A stretch of DNA of 64,000 nucleotides from Anoplopoma fimbria (GCF_027596085.1 NC_072471.1:13726999-13790998), one strand, 5' to 3'. Positions 13,301 through 26,882 are shown, numbered from the stretch's first letter. Notes: generated by a model from the sequence alone, not told the origin. A program made the numbers and translations.

Positions 13301-14842
13301 ACAACAAAAGAATACAACAAAAACAAAGTGTTATTAAAAAAAGAAGGCAAATAAACACTAAACTTATTTCCGTAATGGTCCTTGCCTGTACAATATCATT
13401 ACAACAATTTAGCTGTGCCTCTGCAACATTACAGACTTCAGTTAAAGTAGATATTTTTCATTTTACAAACCGTACATTTTTACTCAAATACTAAGAATAT
13501 TCACCAATCTCTCTGCTTTCCATGTCCTTTAATAAAAGGGTTGTCCACCTTTTTAACACACTGAAAGGACTTGATTATTGTTGAGTACTATACCAATGCT
13601 GATCTCCAGTACTCTCAACCACAAACAGGCTGCTGTGTGGCCATTTAGGAATTTCCAAACAACCTGCTGCTGAATACTGAAACCTATTATCAATATTTAA
13701 CCATTTTCATCACATAACATGACCTTAAGTAGGTTCTTTTTTTTGTAATAGAAAATTATGATTAATCATTTGGTACAATCTATAAGCTACCCTATTTGTG
13801 CCTATTGAGACTATGGACAGAGAAATTACTTGGATCTTTTATTGCGTCATGAAGTGCCTTTCCAGTCACATATTTTTGGACATCAGGACACATTTAAAAA
13901 AGGGGAATATAAATTATATTGTTGTGTTTTAAGCTGATGTGGACCAGAGAATATTCGGATAAAAAAATAACTTTGACACTGTTCTATCCAATTGGTGGCA
14001 CTATAACTTTAAAGTGTTACATTCGAGAACGAAATATGTTTTCTATCCTTGTAGGTCTATTTTTTTTTTAAATAGGGAAACTAGACTGCCATATCGCCCA
14101 CCTCTATACGAGAATACTGAGTGCAGCCTCTTTATGGAGAAAGAAGTAAACTCTGAATGCAAAATGTCAACCCTCGGACGTGTGTCTGAAAGAAAAGCAC
14201 ATATTTCAGAGGAATGAAAGAGAGACATTTATAGAGAGAAAGGTGGAGATAGACAGCGACTGAGGGTCAGAAGCACACATCTGATTCAATTTCTGCCAGT
14301 CCAAATGCTATTACTTAACCCCAGAAACATGGTGATTGCGTTCTAAACCAAATAGAGGAGTGGAGACTGAGACAAAGCTCTAGCCGGTAGAGAGAGACAG
14401 AGAGACGGCTTCAAAGAAAATTGAAGAACAAATCTCCAACAAACTGCCACGGGGAGAATAATGCCGACGCCAAGTCAATAATCTCATCCAATGATTAAAG
14501 CAGGAGAAATTAGAGAAAGCAAAAGTTGATAAGAAACAAAGTAGAAAAGACAGTCCTCCTGCTGGAAGACAGCAGATGTGCCCGGGCAATCAAGAAGCAG
14601 CTCATTAGAGCTAATTTCTGCCGTTAATCAGTGGGAGACTTAGAATAGAAGGCTCGACCAACAGTGGTCAGACCATTGGGAGAAAGAAGCCGATATTAGT
14701 TAACCGCCTACTGGCCAAGATCCACTCCACAGATCGCTCGATCCATAGACGGACCGACGGGCAGATGAGGGGATGCAAAGATGGAGAGGAGACCAATCAA
14801 CAGGATAAGCAAAAAAGACTAACCTTTCACAATAAATGAAAA

Positions 14843-14888
14843 ACATTTAAAAACTAATGATTACATTTAATCACTAGTTTTTAAATGT
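14843..14888. repeat. Near-perfect 46-bp palindrome
   Basis: Arms of 23 bp pair at 21 positions. The outer 14 bp are perfect (ACATTTAAAAACTA against TAGTTTTTAAATGT), with mismatches at 14857/14874 and 14864/14867. No known family assigned. Confidence 0.9.
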
Positions 14889-16214
14889 AAAGCAGCCATA
14901 AAAGTAAACGGTTTGTAGGGCTCTACTGAATAGTTTCTAAATCAACATTCTAATGCTGTGCAACTATTTTTTGTGATATCCATTCTGTTCAAACCTGGTA
15001 TTTATGCACAGTTGCAGACACTAAAATTATTTGTATTATACTATTTGTAGAATAAGATTTCATTGGTGAGTGCATGGGATTGCTTCCAAAAGTACCAATG
15101 CAATCATTTCCAAAATTATTATTTTTTTTTTTTTTATCTTACACAACATTTGGCTTCAATCCATATTTGTTTGAAAAACAAAACTTAAAAAACTGCTCCA
15201 GCACACAAGAAGAGGCATGCACCTGAATTAACGGGCGAACTAGCAGCAATCTAACAGCACCATTTATTACATTTATAAAACCACAGTGACAATGACGCTA
15301 TGAAATATGACAGACATTTAAATCTTCATTCAAAAAAAACCCCAATAGAAGTGTTGAATAAAAAAAATTTAAACATGAGATAAGGTTAAGCCCTATTAGT
15401 TTAACAACAGAGTAAAACTTTATTGAGGCTCTAATCTGTTAGATGATGTAAGAAATAGTAACACTGGTGTGACTAAAAACACCAAATGGCAGCGGCTCCT
15501 ATGTTAGTGACACCAGAATAGACCAAGTCTTCAAAGATTGGCACTTCCTCTCTATGACCACACATGTTGACCCAATCATCACATAATAGTTCAGCACTGT
15601 AATCCCCTGGTGCGAGGATGCAATTGAAATACAAATGAGTGTGGCTTAGCGCAGCATGGCAGGGCTCACTGTGCCACAGCTAAAGCTCCATGCCAGCAGA
15701 CAAACAGCAGATCAGAGGGGAGATATGAGGGGAAATGCAGAGAACAGAAGGGGAGATGTAAGGACAAGACAGCGGAAGATACAACATAATGCTGAAAGGG
15801 CCAAAAGTGAATGCGTGAAGTAAAGCAAGCTGCTGCTTACTGCGAGATATACTGCCAACCTAGATAATACCATTCTGGCAGAATATGACTATGACATTTC
15901 AGTTCCAGAAGTGAAGGAATCTTAATTCACAGACACAGTTTCTAGTGTCATCCAGTCTGATGAGAGTCTCCTCTTAAAGGAAGCATCAGCTTCAGTCTGT
16001 CTTCCCTGTGCGAGTCTGTATTCCTAATAGCTCACTTCGCCAGTCTGAGCTCTGTGTGTGTATGTGTGTGTGTTTGTGTGGTGTCACACTCCTGCAGGCA
16101 TTTCATCACAGCTGACTGACAGTACGTTTCCATCTTCCAAGCTTTGTCCCTGGATGCAGTCTGTCTGCAATGTTATACCCCTCTTCTCTCCACACACACA
16201 CTGACAATGCACAG

Positions 16215-16216
<2 letters not shown>

Positions 16217-16308
<92 letters not shown>
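16217..16308. repeat. (TG)n microsatellite
   Basis: Uninterrupted TG run of about 92 bp, ending in TATA. Confidence 0.97.
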
Positions 16309-16310
<2 letters not shown>

Positions 16311-16569
16311 AGAGGTACCTGTCGCACCTTGACTTTCTCAAAGAGACATGCAGCCGAGCCCTTTCTCTCCATTGTTTAATGCGTGGTTCTATATAGAGGT
16401 ATAGGTGCGACGACACTTAGATATTATAGAATAAAAGCATATGGGCAAATTAGTTTGAGCCCCGCTACAATTTGCGTTCACATGTGCATTTTAAGTCAAT
16501 TGGTTATGCCTGTCGAGCTACAACCAATTTCAGGAATTATCACAGATCAGAGTCTTATCATGGGGCATT

Positions 16570-16612
16570 ACAGAATCAGAAATACTTATTTGATCCCCTG
16601 GGGAAAATTGGG
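16570..16612 (-). repeat. Possible LINE/SINE-like 3' tail fragment, inverted
   Basis: ACAGAATCAGAAATACTTAT then TTGATCCCCTGGGGAAAATT is the reverse-complement form of the CAATTTCCCC-GGGATCAATAAA tail seen elsewhere. Short remnant. Confidence 0.5.
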
Positions 16613-17081
16613 TCACATTCTAATGACATAACATTTATATGCAATTTTAAAAAAATGTAAGTTAAAGTAAGAATTATGTCGAATGAGCAATTGTTGAATG
16701 TTTACATTTTTTTAAATGAATGTGATTTCTTAGTTTTTTCTTTTTGTAGCAAACCGTGGCCCCTAAACAGAGATACAAATTTAACCGTGCATTTTTGTAA
16801 GTTACACATCTACAAGCAAAAATGATTTGGCACTGTCTGAACATGCAGTGGAAGTCTGCCTGAATGCTGTGGAGAGAAGACCTCGCCGCCCAGTCAGTTT
16901 TTGTTTTGTTCCACTAATCGCCACGTTTGGCTGATGGTGTCGTAAAGTGAATGTTTAAAAGCAAACGTTTAGAGTATTCCTGGCACTGAAATTGTAACAG
17001 AGTTTGAATCTGGTCTTGCAAAATTAAGAGGCTGGATCTATGAAGAACTTTGTGCTCTTGCAAACAATTTTGTGTTCCAAC

Positions 17082-17285
17082 AGTGGTGGAATGTAACCAA
17101 GTATAACTAGGCTACTCAAGTACTTTTATGTAACGTAATACTTCTACTCCACTTTATCTGAGATGTTAGTTACTCGCTGCTTTGCTGGTTCAGATTCTTA
17201 ATAAAAAATATTAATAAACCGATAAACTATGGTCTATTATTAAGTATATTAAGCTCCAACTTTACCAGCTGCAACATTGAAGTAG
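17082..17285 (+). repeat. Teleost dispersed repeat (TACTCAAGTACT-type), plus orientation
   Basis: Starts AGTGGTGGAATGTAACCAAG, continues with CTACTCAAGTACTTTTATG and TACTTCTACTCCACTTTATC, and ends CTTTACCAGCTGCAACATTG. This is a common fish repeat as I know it; an inverted partner lies at 39828-40090. Confidence 0.8.
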
Positions 17286-20200
17286 CAGGGAGAGAGGGAA
17301 GCGTTGAATTCCAGGTGAGGGTTAATGCAAAGCATGAACGAAGCCACAAGCCTCCTTCATCCTGGGCTGTACAAAAGCCAGTCTGCGTGCTGCTGTGTAG
17401 GAAATGCGTGCAGCGAGGGTCAGCCAGCTTCACCCGTTGAAAAGTGTAAAAAGATTTTTTGGTTCATTATGAAACTGAGGTGGGACAAAATAGACTATGG
17501 CGGGCAGCCAGTCTAGGTAATTAATGAGAAACACCGAGTGACCTAAAGCTCTTACTTCCCTAAAAGCTGCGTGTATAATTTACAAATGTGCCCTAAGGAG
17601 ACAGAAGTTGCCTCGCATAAGCAAGTGATAAAGAGCATAAAAGGAACTACACTTTATTTTCGCTGGTAAAAGCTTAGAGAAGCCTGTGGAGAAAAGGCAT
17701 GTGTCTAGGGATCTGAGGAGACTTTATGTTTTAAACACACACACTCACAAATATACACAGCGCTATTGGGATTTCCATCACACAGGCATATTGCTCTCTT
17801 AGCTCCTCATCCCCTCCATCTTCCCTTAAAACCACAAGGACACATTTTCCAAAAGCTTTTCTGAATTTACTGACGGCTCTGGCTGGTTGGACACAGTGTG
17901 TTGTGTAAATGTCAGACACCCCTTTTTAAAAAAAAAAAACTGTTCTTCAGTACTTCACATTGCCATTTGGAGATGATTCTCTGCTTCTGTTGCAATAAAA
18001 CCCAGTTAAATTTTAAAACATAATTAACCTAGAACATGTTGTGTTTGTCCTCCTGCTTCCTTCCTTCCTCGGGGGTTCCTTCTCCCCGAGCAATTTATCC
18101 TACTTCTACAGGGACAACAACATATGTCGACAAAATGGTAGAAAGCCATTTAAGAACTGAAAGCACTTTTGTCAAATGCTAAAAAAGACTCTTTTTCAAA
18201 TATCAACACAAGACAGAGTGGTTGTTCTTTCGCTAGGAAACTGCAGCTGCTTACATACTCAGATATGAAGCAACATTGTGTTTCTCGCCAAACATTCACT
18301 ATATTAATTATATATTAGATACAACTACAGTGGGTTTAAGGGTCAATTTTGGACCTTATTTTACAGTATATTTTCTTAAATTCAGAATATTCACAACTCT
18401 TTTTTTCCATGTGTAAATAAATAGCAAAAACATTTCACTGTCAGAGGCCTACAGCAGAGATAAGAAAACTTAAGACCCACTTTTAATCTTTTAACCATAG
18501 TAAATATGTGACATTTTTGGTTGGGCATTCAAAAAGACAAATTCCTTCGATAGGAAGCACTGCTTTACCGCAGCGGTGGACAACACTATAGATGTTGATT
18601 GCTGAATTCTTCAAGAAATCGGTGCAGCAGAGAGGTTGTTGCTAACCACTTTCTGCCTGCTACGACAAGTACAGCTTCACAACGGAGGATGGTGATCGGG
18701 TGCACCAGGCCATTCATCTCTTAGTTGATAGGAGGAAGGACTGCCTGGCTCGGCCGATTCTTGACAGCATGGGGGCACTTTCTAAGTCGGTCATTTTCTC
18801 CCCCTTTTTGAAAATCTTATTTTCCTGCTCTGTCATTCCCCATGCCCTCACTCTTTCTTTCTCCTAAGTCACAACGTCTCGCTGCCAGGAGACACTCAGG
18901 TAGCTGTTATATTCTACTACTTTGTCTTCATTCTAGCTGTGCTACTCTGTCAAACCTCTTACCTCTCTGAATTTAGTTTCAAAAGGCACTACCTCATCTC
19001 TTTCCCCCTGCCTCTCCAACCTGCTCCCTTGTCTTCATCTTTCTTCAGAGTGGATCCATACTTAGACACTGGCATGCAGATTACATTATGGATCCGCTGG
19101 GCCGATCAATGGCCGCTCCACATTAAAGGAGTGCTGGCCCCTGCTCCTTGGCCCGTCATGCCCCATCCTGGCCTTAATTAGATGACTTTTATTGTCGGCT
19201 AATGGGAGAGGCGCTACACTGTGGAAGACCCGGGGTAAGACCAAAGCAAAGCAATGCCTTCGCAGGTGGAGAACGAGAACGATAGACTCTCCGAATCAAT
19301 TTCTCCTTTGACACAAAGGAGGGCTGCTAGATTGCTTAACAGTCCAGGTGGATACACAACAACTTTAGTGGTATTTTATTCCTTCCCTGGCAACAGAAGA
19401 GTTTATCAATAATCTACCAATTGGAACTTTTCAATGTGGATTAACAGTCAGGTGTTAATGAAAGTGGTTGACAGGGGGGAAATGGGGGAGTGCGGTGTAG
19501 ATGGAGTGGTTAAGTGGTCGGGTCCATCACTCCGCGGTTGCATCATCAAAAGGTAAATGGAGTGTATGGCAGCTTAACAAGCTCTGCGGTGCCAGACCAA
19601 GGCTGTTTTCTGACTTAGTAAAAGAAGCCAGAGGAAAAAAAATGGGAGAGCTACAAGGAAAAAGAAAATGAAATGACACTAACAAAGTGACAGATATGAA
19701 TAGTGGAACAAAAGGAAGACAACCAAACAAATATCTGAAGGGGAATCTTGTGGGCAGCAGAGAGTGGGTGTGATTTGATATCTTTTTCCTACTTTATCGC
19801 TACCTGCTTTTGGGGGGCAGCCTATACAAAATATGATATCAAAAATACAATGGGAATCAATCAATTAAGAATCTCAAAAAGACAACTAGACAGGGACATC
19901 CAGTCGAGAGAGGGAAAGGGAAAAAGAGTAATGTCAGTGACAGAGACTAAGCACAACAAGGAAAAGAGAAGAGACAGAAAAGACTCGTTAAGAGGGTAAA
20001 TGAAGCAGCTGCAAACAGTTCAAAGGTCTTAATCAGGTTCCCAATTAATGAACTCTAATCTTCAGATCGGCTGTCACTCAAACTGACAAGGCTTTACACG
20101 GTTCAGACAGCAACACGGTGTGATGAACATCTGAATATTTCGTGAAAGAAAATGTGGCTTGCATTAGTGTGAATAAACAAAGTTCATTTCTAAAGACCGT

Positions 20201-21199
20201 TTGTCTCTGGGTTTGGCTGCTTTGTCACTCAATTTGGCTCCGCAGGACATATACGCCTATATGGCTCTTTTTCTGCTGCACGCTGATCTAAGCCTCTTTC
20301 TCAACGACTGCACTTCTCCGTTTAGTTTTACAGCTTTAATGGCCACTGATCGGGTCACTGTACCGTAATATGAACTATCAAGGCCCACTTCCAACAACAG
20401 CCAATGTTGAGTCCATTAAACAGACATCTGCAGAGTAGGCTTGGTGCAGCACATAAATGCACAGGACCTTCCAGCCCCAAATATACACAGGATGATGTCG
20501 TTACTGTGGTGTCAGCCGTTCTCATCAGCGTTCTTTTGCAGATGCAGCAGGCTGTGAAAAAGCTCTGGAAAAAAAAAAGCACTACCTGCTCAGCAACAGA
20601 AGGCAAACAGCAACACGGTGGAGCATTTAGCAGCTAAAGAGCTAGAGCTTTCCCTCAGGAGTTGGTGGAGACCAAAACAGAGCTAAACAGGGTCTACCTT
20701 GGACTTAAATTTCCAGGTGGCCAGAAATATGACTCTCAATGAGTGCTGATGTTGCTCCCTATTTGCTTGTGTGTCTCGAAAAAGCTCATGCTCAAGCAGA
20801 TGTCAGTGTTTACAACTTGCTTAAAGCTTAATTCCAGTGCCAAAAGCGGCTCAAAACATATATTAATGCAGTTGTACTATGGTCAATTGTATCATGATCA
20901 TCTCCTGGCATTAGGATACAATTGAACATTCCTCACTACAAATATTCCTACTATTCTAAAAGAAAGGCTAGAAGTAGCAGTTAAAATATACATGTATATA
21001 TTTTACTTGTGATTCTCTACATCTAGGGCCTGGGGCTGCGTTTCTTAAGAGGGCAGTGTTTTCACCTACTCACGTTTGAGTTAAAGAAAAGTAAGACAGA
21101 TGGACAGTTCTGGTGTTTGACCTACAAACGCCTTCAAATGTTACTATTTTAATACTTGTTTGTGTAAGTGGTATTCAGGCAGCCTGTGTACATCGCCCA

Positions 21200-21226
21200 T
21201 GTGTGTGTGTGTGTGTGTGTGTGTGT
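21200..21226. repeat. Short (TG)n microsatellite
   Basis: About 13 TG units; another short tract follows at about 21631-21651. Confidence 0.95.
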
Positions 21227-23055
21227 TTGTGTAATAGTATACATTCGTAATAACTTAGACATGAAGACATGATTTATGACTCTAGAGAATTAACTCCCTA
21301 AATTCACTGTACACTCATGAGCTCATGTACAAAGGGGGGAGGAAAAGAGAAAGGAGGAGGAGGAAGGGCAATGCAGAAGAAGGAAAAATAGATGGCAGAA
21401 GAAGAAGAGAAGGCAGCCAGAGAGAGCAAGAGAGCACGACAGCACCAGAGAGTGTGTCTCACACTTCCTACCCCTCCACAAAAGGAGCAGAATTAGTCCT
21501 ACCTCATGAAAGAGCCGAAGCTCTCTCTGCGTCAGAAAACAAGAACACCTAACAACAACAACAACAACGCAGCGCATCAACCCATCATGTAAGATGCCAA
21601 ACCAGGCACGTTTGAAGGTTTGGCTGGCTGTGTGTGTGTGTGTGTGTGTGTTATTCGAGGCTCATCAGCACTGGAGATGCAGGGGAACAAAGAGCAGGGT
21701 GATGCCTTGAAGATCTGACAAGAGCGTCATTCGCCCACAGAGAAAGGCAAAGAGAGAGGAGAAACGAATGCAGGGATAAAGAATGTAGAAAATGACAGTG
21801 ATAGAAAAGGCAGAGGAAGCAGACACGAGAGAAACAAACCATGGTAATAAAGGAAAAGAGCGGAAAAAGTGAAGGACAAGAGAAGATAAATAAAGAGAAA
21901 GTCACAGGAAACTGTAGTGTTTTAGGTTCACCAAGCTAAAAGGAAAGCAGTCTAATACAACAACAAAAATGAATTCTACCTTTAAAATAAGTTTGTTATG
22001 TTCATTTAGTGTTAATTGTTGATCCAACTTCATTAAGGAGGCTGTACTGTTATTTGTGGTACCCGTTGCATCAGATTGCATTATACTAAAAGAAGTGAAC
22101 GAAAGTTACAATAAAAACCCTTTAAAACCAGCACTCTTTAGCTCTGACTAAAAATGCTGCATGTCCAAAGCAGTGCAGAGAAGCACAGTCAGGGAGTCCA
22201 GCCTGGTGCGCGCTTCACACCACTTAACTTGTGGATCCTAATTGTGTCTCTGCGACCACAGCTCGAGAGTCTGGAGCGTGCGAGGAACTCTGCAGAGCCT
22301 TGCGGTTTCCACTTAGCGGCTCTGTTTTGACCGGCTTCAAAGCGAAGCTCGATGAGCCAAAACACGGCGCAAAGAAACACACAGCGTTCACGTTGAAATG
22401 TATGGAGAAGATCACATCACAGAGGAAGCATGCAGAAACGCAGAGGGCTGTATGGTCACTTAAAAAAACTGTCCTGACCGCAGGGTGGGAATTCCCAATA
22501 GCGTACCGTTTATACACTTTCCCACCGATCATCAGAGACACTCATAAAGAAGAGGAGTGTTCGGCAAAATCACTCCTTAAAAACCCCAAAAGAACAGTTG
22601 TTTTGTGTTTTGTATTTGACGCAGTTTGTTTATACTGGGGAAAAAAATAAAGATTGAGATTAAAATGAATGTGGCATACCATAAATGCACACAGTGGGAG
22701 GGCTCTGGAGAGAACAGACAAGCACTCGCACGCCTACAGGTTATGCTCTGTCTCACACACCTTGTGTATGCTTGGATGAGTGGGAACTCACACAGAAGCA
22801 CATTGAAACACAAATAGAGACTTAAGTGTCTGGTAAATCAAAAGCTGTAAGAGGAGTTCCTTGGACAGAGAGTTGTGAGAAGAGAGAGTGCCTTAAGGGT
22901 TAATTTTCTTTGACCTGTGGTGATGAACCGGCGAGTGAACACTGAGTCTCGCAGCCAAAAAGAGAGGACCGATCTTCCCATCGAAAGCGTATCACATAAA
23001 AGATTAGGGAGTTGGAAAAAGGTGGAAAGGAAAAAGAAGATGGGGTTGGGAATTT

Positions 23056-23075
23056 GGGGGGGGGGGGGGGGGGGG
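23056..23075. repeat. G homopolymer of 20 at a splice donor
   Basis: Twenty consecutive G on the plus strand. On the transcribed strand this is 20 C starting at intron position 7, right after the GTAAGT donor of in-window exon 7. Confidence 0.95.
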
Positions 23076-23081
23076 ACTTAC

Positions 23082-23196
23082 CGATGTACTCAAAGACGTA
23101 GACGACGAAGAACGGCGTGACCAGGTCGTTGATGCCTTGCACATAGCCGCTGGCTGGATGGCGGATGGCCCAGATGAAAAGGATCCGCTCGAAAAT
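23082..23196 (-). CDS. tbc1d22a: TBC1D22 Rab-GAP, in-window exon 7 (glutamine finger)
   Basis: Exon reading IFERILFIWAIRHPASGYVQ followed by GINDLVTPFFVVYVFEYI, 38 codons plus one base (115 nt, phase 0 to 1). It is nearly identical to the family. YVQ is TBC motif B; the Gln codon at 23139-23137 is the glutamine finger that replaces the GTPase's own catalytic Gln. It pairs with the arginine finger of the preceding exon, so the GAP site appears intact. The acceptor is GTTTGTGTGTAAG, an AAG rather than the usual CAG, behind a T/G-rich tract. The donor is a strong ATCG|GTAAGT, but a run of 20 C on this strand follows immediately. The encoded residues leave no room for another boundary. Confidence 0.95.
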
Positions 23197-25145
23197 CTTA
23201 CACACAAACGCACACAAGAGACAGAGTGTCAAAACGGTAGCTCGATGACAAAGCACTACATTTAAATCAATCTACTTTACAGAATCCAATGCACAACGTT
23301 ATTGAATTAATTAATAATGATATGAAAGAAAATAAATAGTGTTAGAGAAACTAAAAGTGTTTGGTATAAAACCATGTCAATTTGTCATTAATAATAAAGC
23401 ATGATCACTGACACCTTTAATAGTAATTATCAGCCAAACATTAGGCCATTCAGAATGACTGAATAGAAGCATACATTTTAATCATAGAGGCATTCATTTA
23501 AGGAAGTGAGCGAGGTGTGTGAAGGCAGTGGTAGAAATCAGAACAATGCCAAGCTGGTGAGGAGGAGAGAAGCTGATTGGACACAGCGCAATCTCCTCTG
23601 TGGGAGTCTGGCTGGAACACTCCAGATAGGGTTATTGACTTTTAAGTTGATATTAACTTGGTTTAAATTCTGACTTTTCTAATCACCTCTTATTAGTTGA
23701 TCACAGAATGTAAGGGGTATATTCATCCCCTCTTTTCTTTTGGATTTGTTAAAAAAAACAAACCTTAAAAAGGTACCCTGAGGACGCACATGGACCTTTA
23801 CTGACAGCGATAATGCAAAAAGTAGTGCAACAATGCGCTTACAAAGACAAGCAAAAAAAATATATAGATTAAACAATGCACGATTTCAATTCTTTTTTTT
23901 ATTCTTTTAACCGCTTTGCAAATGTTTTATGATGCAGGAAATGCATTTAAATTGTTTGTTGGACCTCAAGGATACACACTGTTAGAAACACTGACTGTAC
24001 ATATTTTGTTTTGTTTACAATCAAACTCCACAGGGGGCCGTTTATTAATATTGAATGCATTAAATGCACTTCCTTAAAGATGATATTACTTGAGTTAAAT
24101 ATCATATAATTGCAAGCAATGATCCTAGTTCAAACCTTTGGTTAAATGTTTAATGTGCGTGTTGTTTGTGCCATTTACTGTGCTGGTTCTATTCCACCTC
24201 TACCCTCCTTGCTATCTGGACCTCGTCTGTATCAATCCTGGTATTTATTGTCTGTGGTGAAACGAGACACACAAAATGCTAACCAAAACTTCTGTTGTTG
24301 TTTTGCAGTTAGATAGAATCGGTTGAGCCCAATTTAAATGTATTTTCCATTTTCTCTTTCAGCACAGAGCAACACCTCAGTCTTTGCTTTCCAGGCTGCA
24401 TTTTTTATTACATTTTTTTGCACGACAAAAGTCTCACTTTGAACTTTATTCTCTGCTTTGGTGTTGGTCTCCTCCTTAGTTAGTCTCTGTATCTTCCCCT
24501 CTGAGTCCGTCTCCTCCTCCATCTTTTCTCTCTCTCTCTCTGATTCTCAATAGTTTTACACAGCAAACACTTCCATCTTCGTTATGGATGGCTGTTTAAT
24601 GCTGTCAGACTCAGTGAATTAGAGGAGGCTTGATGTTCAGCTTGTTTTTTTCTCAAATGGATTCCCCCCCCCCAAAGCACGCACCTTGCTGTACCACACC
24701 CATCGAGCACTTTCTTATGTGTTGGGGATATGTCATGTCCCTGTCACTTTCTAAATAACCTCATAGCTCATTGTTTTATGGAGAGGGGAAAAAATATGGC
24801 AATGTTGTTTTGTTTTTTTGGGGGGAGCTGTGTGTGCAAAACTTATTTTCAATTTGAAGTAATTCAATCAATGTTGAGATGGCCAGAAAGATTGGTAAGA
24901 TGGAACTCTCTCTGGCTTTCCCCTACACATTCTCTTCAAATCCCTTTGGCAGCCTCCACACCTCACACCTCCTCTTTCCTTATCAAAGCCCCATCTATCA
25001 AACATGGAGACCTGCTGCTTGCTTGCAGGGGGGGGGGGGAGGAGTGTGGGTAATGGGACTCTCATTTTGTGCAGCCTCAAAAGCTGACATGCATATTTCA
25101 CGCTGGCACCTACACACACACCGAAACCACTGTGATTGAACCCCT

Positions 25146-25151
<6 letters not shown>

Positions 25152-25177
<26 letters not shown>
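25152..25177. repeat. Short (CA)n microsatellite
   Basis: About 13 CA units. Confidence 0.95.
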
Positions 25178-26460
25178 GTTACCCCTACCCCCAACGGGCA
25201 AAGAATGTTTGCATGTGGAAGAAGAGGAGGAGCGACGCGCTTCAAACGCAGACAGCGCAAAACTTTCCTCAGGTTTAAACAGAGTTCACGCAGTCCTCGA
25301 CAGACGGCAAGCTAAGTCTTAGCCGCAAATGATGTTAATCGCAAGTTAATTTGAGATCCTCCTCATGACGCGGTGCATCTCTGAGACGGGAAATCGGCTT
25401 CCCTGTTGTCTCCTGTGTCACGACGCCATGGCTCCATCAAATTAGCTCCAGACCCCAAGGACCCTGATAAGGGTATTCTCGAGAGGGAGAGAGAGAATGG
25501 ATGCAACAAAATGGCGCAGAGTGAAATAATTCTCCACTGACATCTGACACATGAAGTGAAAAAAACTTTAAGTAAGGGTTAAGGGCGTAAAACATGATCC
25601 CCCTCTGACAAAATATCATAGGCTCAATCGCTCGAATATCAGATGCGTTCATCAATAACCGGTTATTCATTGAAAAAGCATCGGTGAAAAAAAGATTCCT
25701 TTATATGTCAGACGTTGATAAATCCTGTTCTTTCAGACTCACAATTCGCAGACAGATAACATAATGTTCTTTTCACTTTGGTAACTTGTAATTGCTGATT
25801 ATCAACTTCTCGTGAAGGCCGCATTGTTCTCCAGAACGAGAAAAAAATAAAAATAAAACACTTAGGAACCACTTAGGAAATCGCAGCAGAATTGCTTCAA
25901 TATCCCTCTCTTTCCCCGAAATGGAACAGACTGTTGAATGCCTTCCATCTCGGCTAAATCTCTCCAGGCCCAGCAAACAAGTGAATGAAATGAAGCAGAG
26001 GTGATTTTCAGGTGGCGCCTTGGCAAGCATAATCATATAAAGAAAAAAAAAAAAGAGGAGGCCTTTGGAGTCTGTTGAATACCAAACTATATGAGGTGCA
26101 CGCTGCTTGAATATAATGGTGGCTTTTCTTTTCTTTTCTTTTTTGCATTTCAACGAGGGGAGAGTTGGTGTGTGGGGATGAGAGGCAGAAATAATTATGG
26201 GAGAAGGGAAAAGGACAAGTACAGTAATAACACATACTATACATCCGTCCTGTCTGATCTTATTTCCTTCCTCACCTACCAGGTTACAGCCCCAAGTTGT
26301 ATCCCGTGCAAGACGGGTGTGTGTGTGTGACTGTGTTTGTGAATTAATGTGCTTGTACACGAATGTGTGAACTGATGAATGCTAGTACGTCTCGTCGTCG
26401 TTTTTTGTCTACGTGTGTACACATGCATGCGTGCTTGTGTATTCTTTCAGGTGTGTATAC

Positions 26461-26463
<3 letters not shown>

Positions 26464-26495
<32 letters not shown>
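26464..26495. repeat. Short (TG)n microsatellite
   Basis: About 16 TG units. Confidence 0.95.
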
Positions 26496-26499
<4 letters not shown>

Positions 26500-26811
26500 C
26501 CACACCTCTGTGTAGGTGTATACATGGAGCGGTCCAGAGCCCTGACCACCTCGTTTGCCTGCGCCTCATTCTGGGATTTCTTTTACTATCTGGCTTTTTT
26601 TCAGCTCTCTGCTTCTCAGGCCACTGGTTGTATACGAGTGACAGGACCTCCCAGAAGCACTGGAATAATAAGATAAACCTAACTTCGTATAAATGAAGGG
26701 AATCATGTTCATTTCCGTGTTAAGTTGCATTGGGATAGCTGCGCTGATAGTCCCTTAGGCTGGCCGAGGCAACTTCTCACACCGCTGCAGAGACAAAAGT
26801 GTCTTGCATCA

Positions 26812-26882
26812 CATTTACATTTGTAAGTATTTAAGTATTAACTGTTATCCGAAGCAGCTTACAGCGATTTAGTAGTTAAGGA
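26812..26882 (+). repeat. Teleost dispersed-repeat fragment
   Basis: Contains ACATTTACATTTGTAAG and TGTTATCCGAAGCAGCTTAC, a diverged form of a motif commonly seen in fish genomes (TTATCCAAAGCGACTTAC). Short and incomplete. Confidence 0.65.

Larger units (their letters stand above)
5479..23081 (-). other. Intron, about 17.6 kb, longest complete intron
   Basis: Phase 1 intron from GTAAGT (followed at once by 20 C) to ...CTTTTCCAG on the minus strand. Contains CA/TG tracts (6.6, 6.9, 9.4, 16.2, 21.2 and 21.6 kb), a GA tract at 10309-10331, purine-rich stretches (5.5-5.76, 21.3-21.45 kb), a teleost repeat at 17082-17285 and a 46-bp palindrome at 14843-14888. Several poly-T and poly-A runs occur (11261-11275, 12510-12530, 15120-15135). 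Long parts, for example 7.1-9.0 kb, 10.5-12.5 kb and 18-21 kb, show nothing I can name. Confidence 0.85.

Noticed and set aside
22231..22650. Plus-strand open frame of 139 codons
   Set aside because: No family resemblance and no supporting splice sites or neighbouring exons; treated as chance.
25773..26360. Minus-strand open frame of 195 codons
   Set aside because: Phe/Leu/Ser-rich translation of poly-T and TTTTC-rich DNA with no recognisable motif; chance or low-complexity frame.
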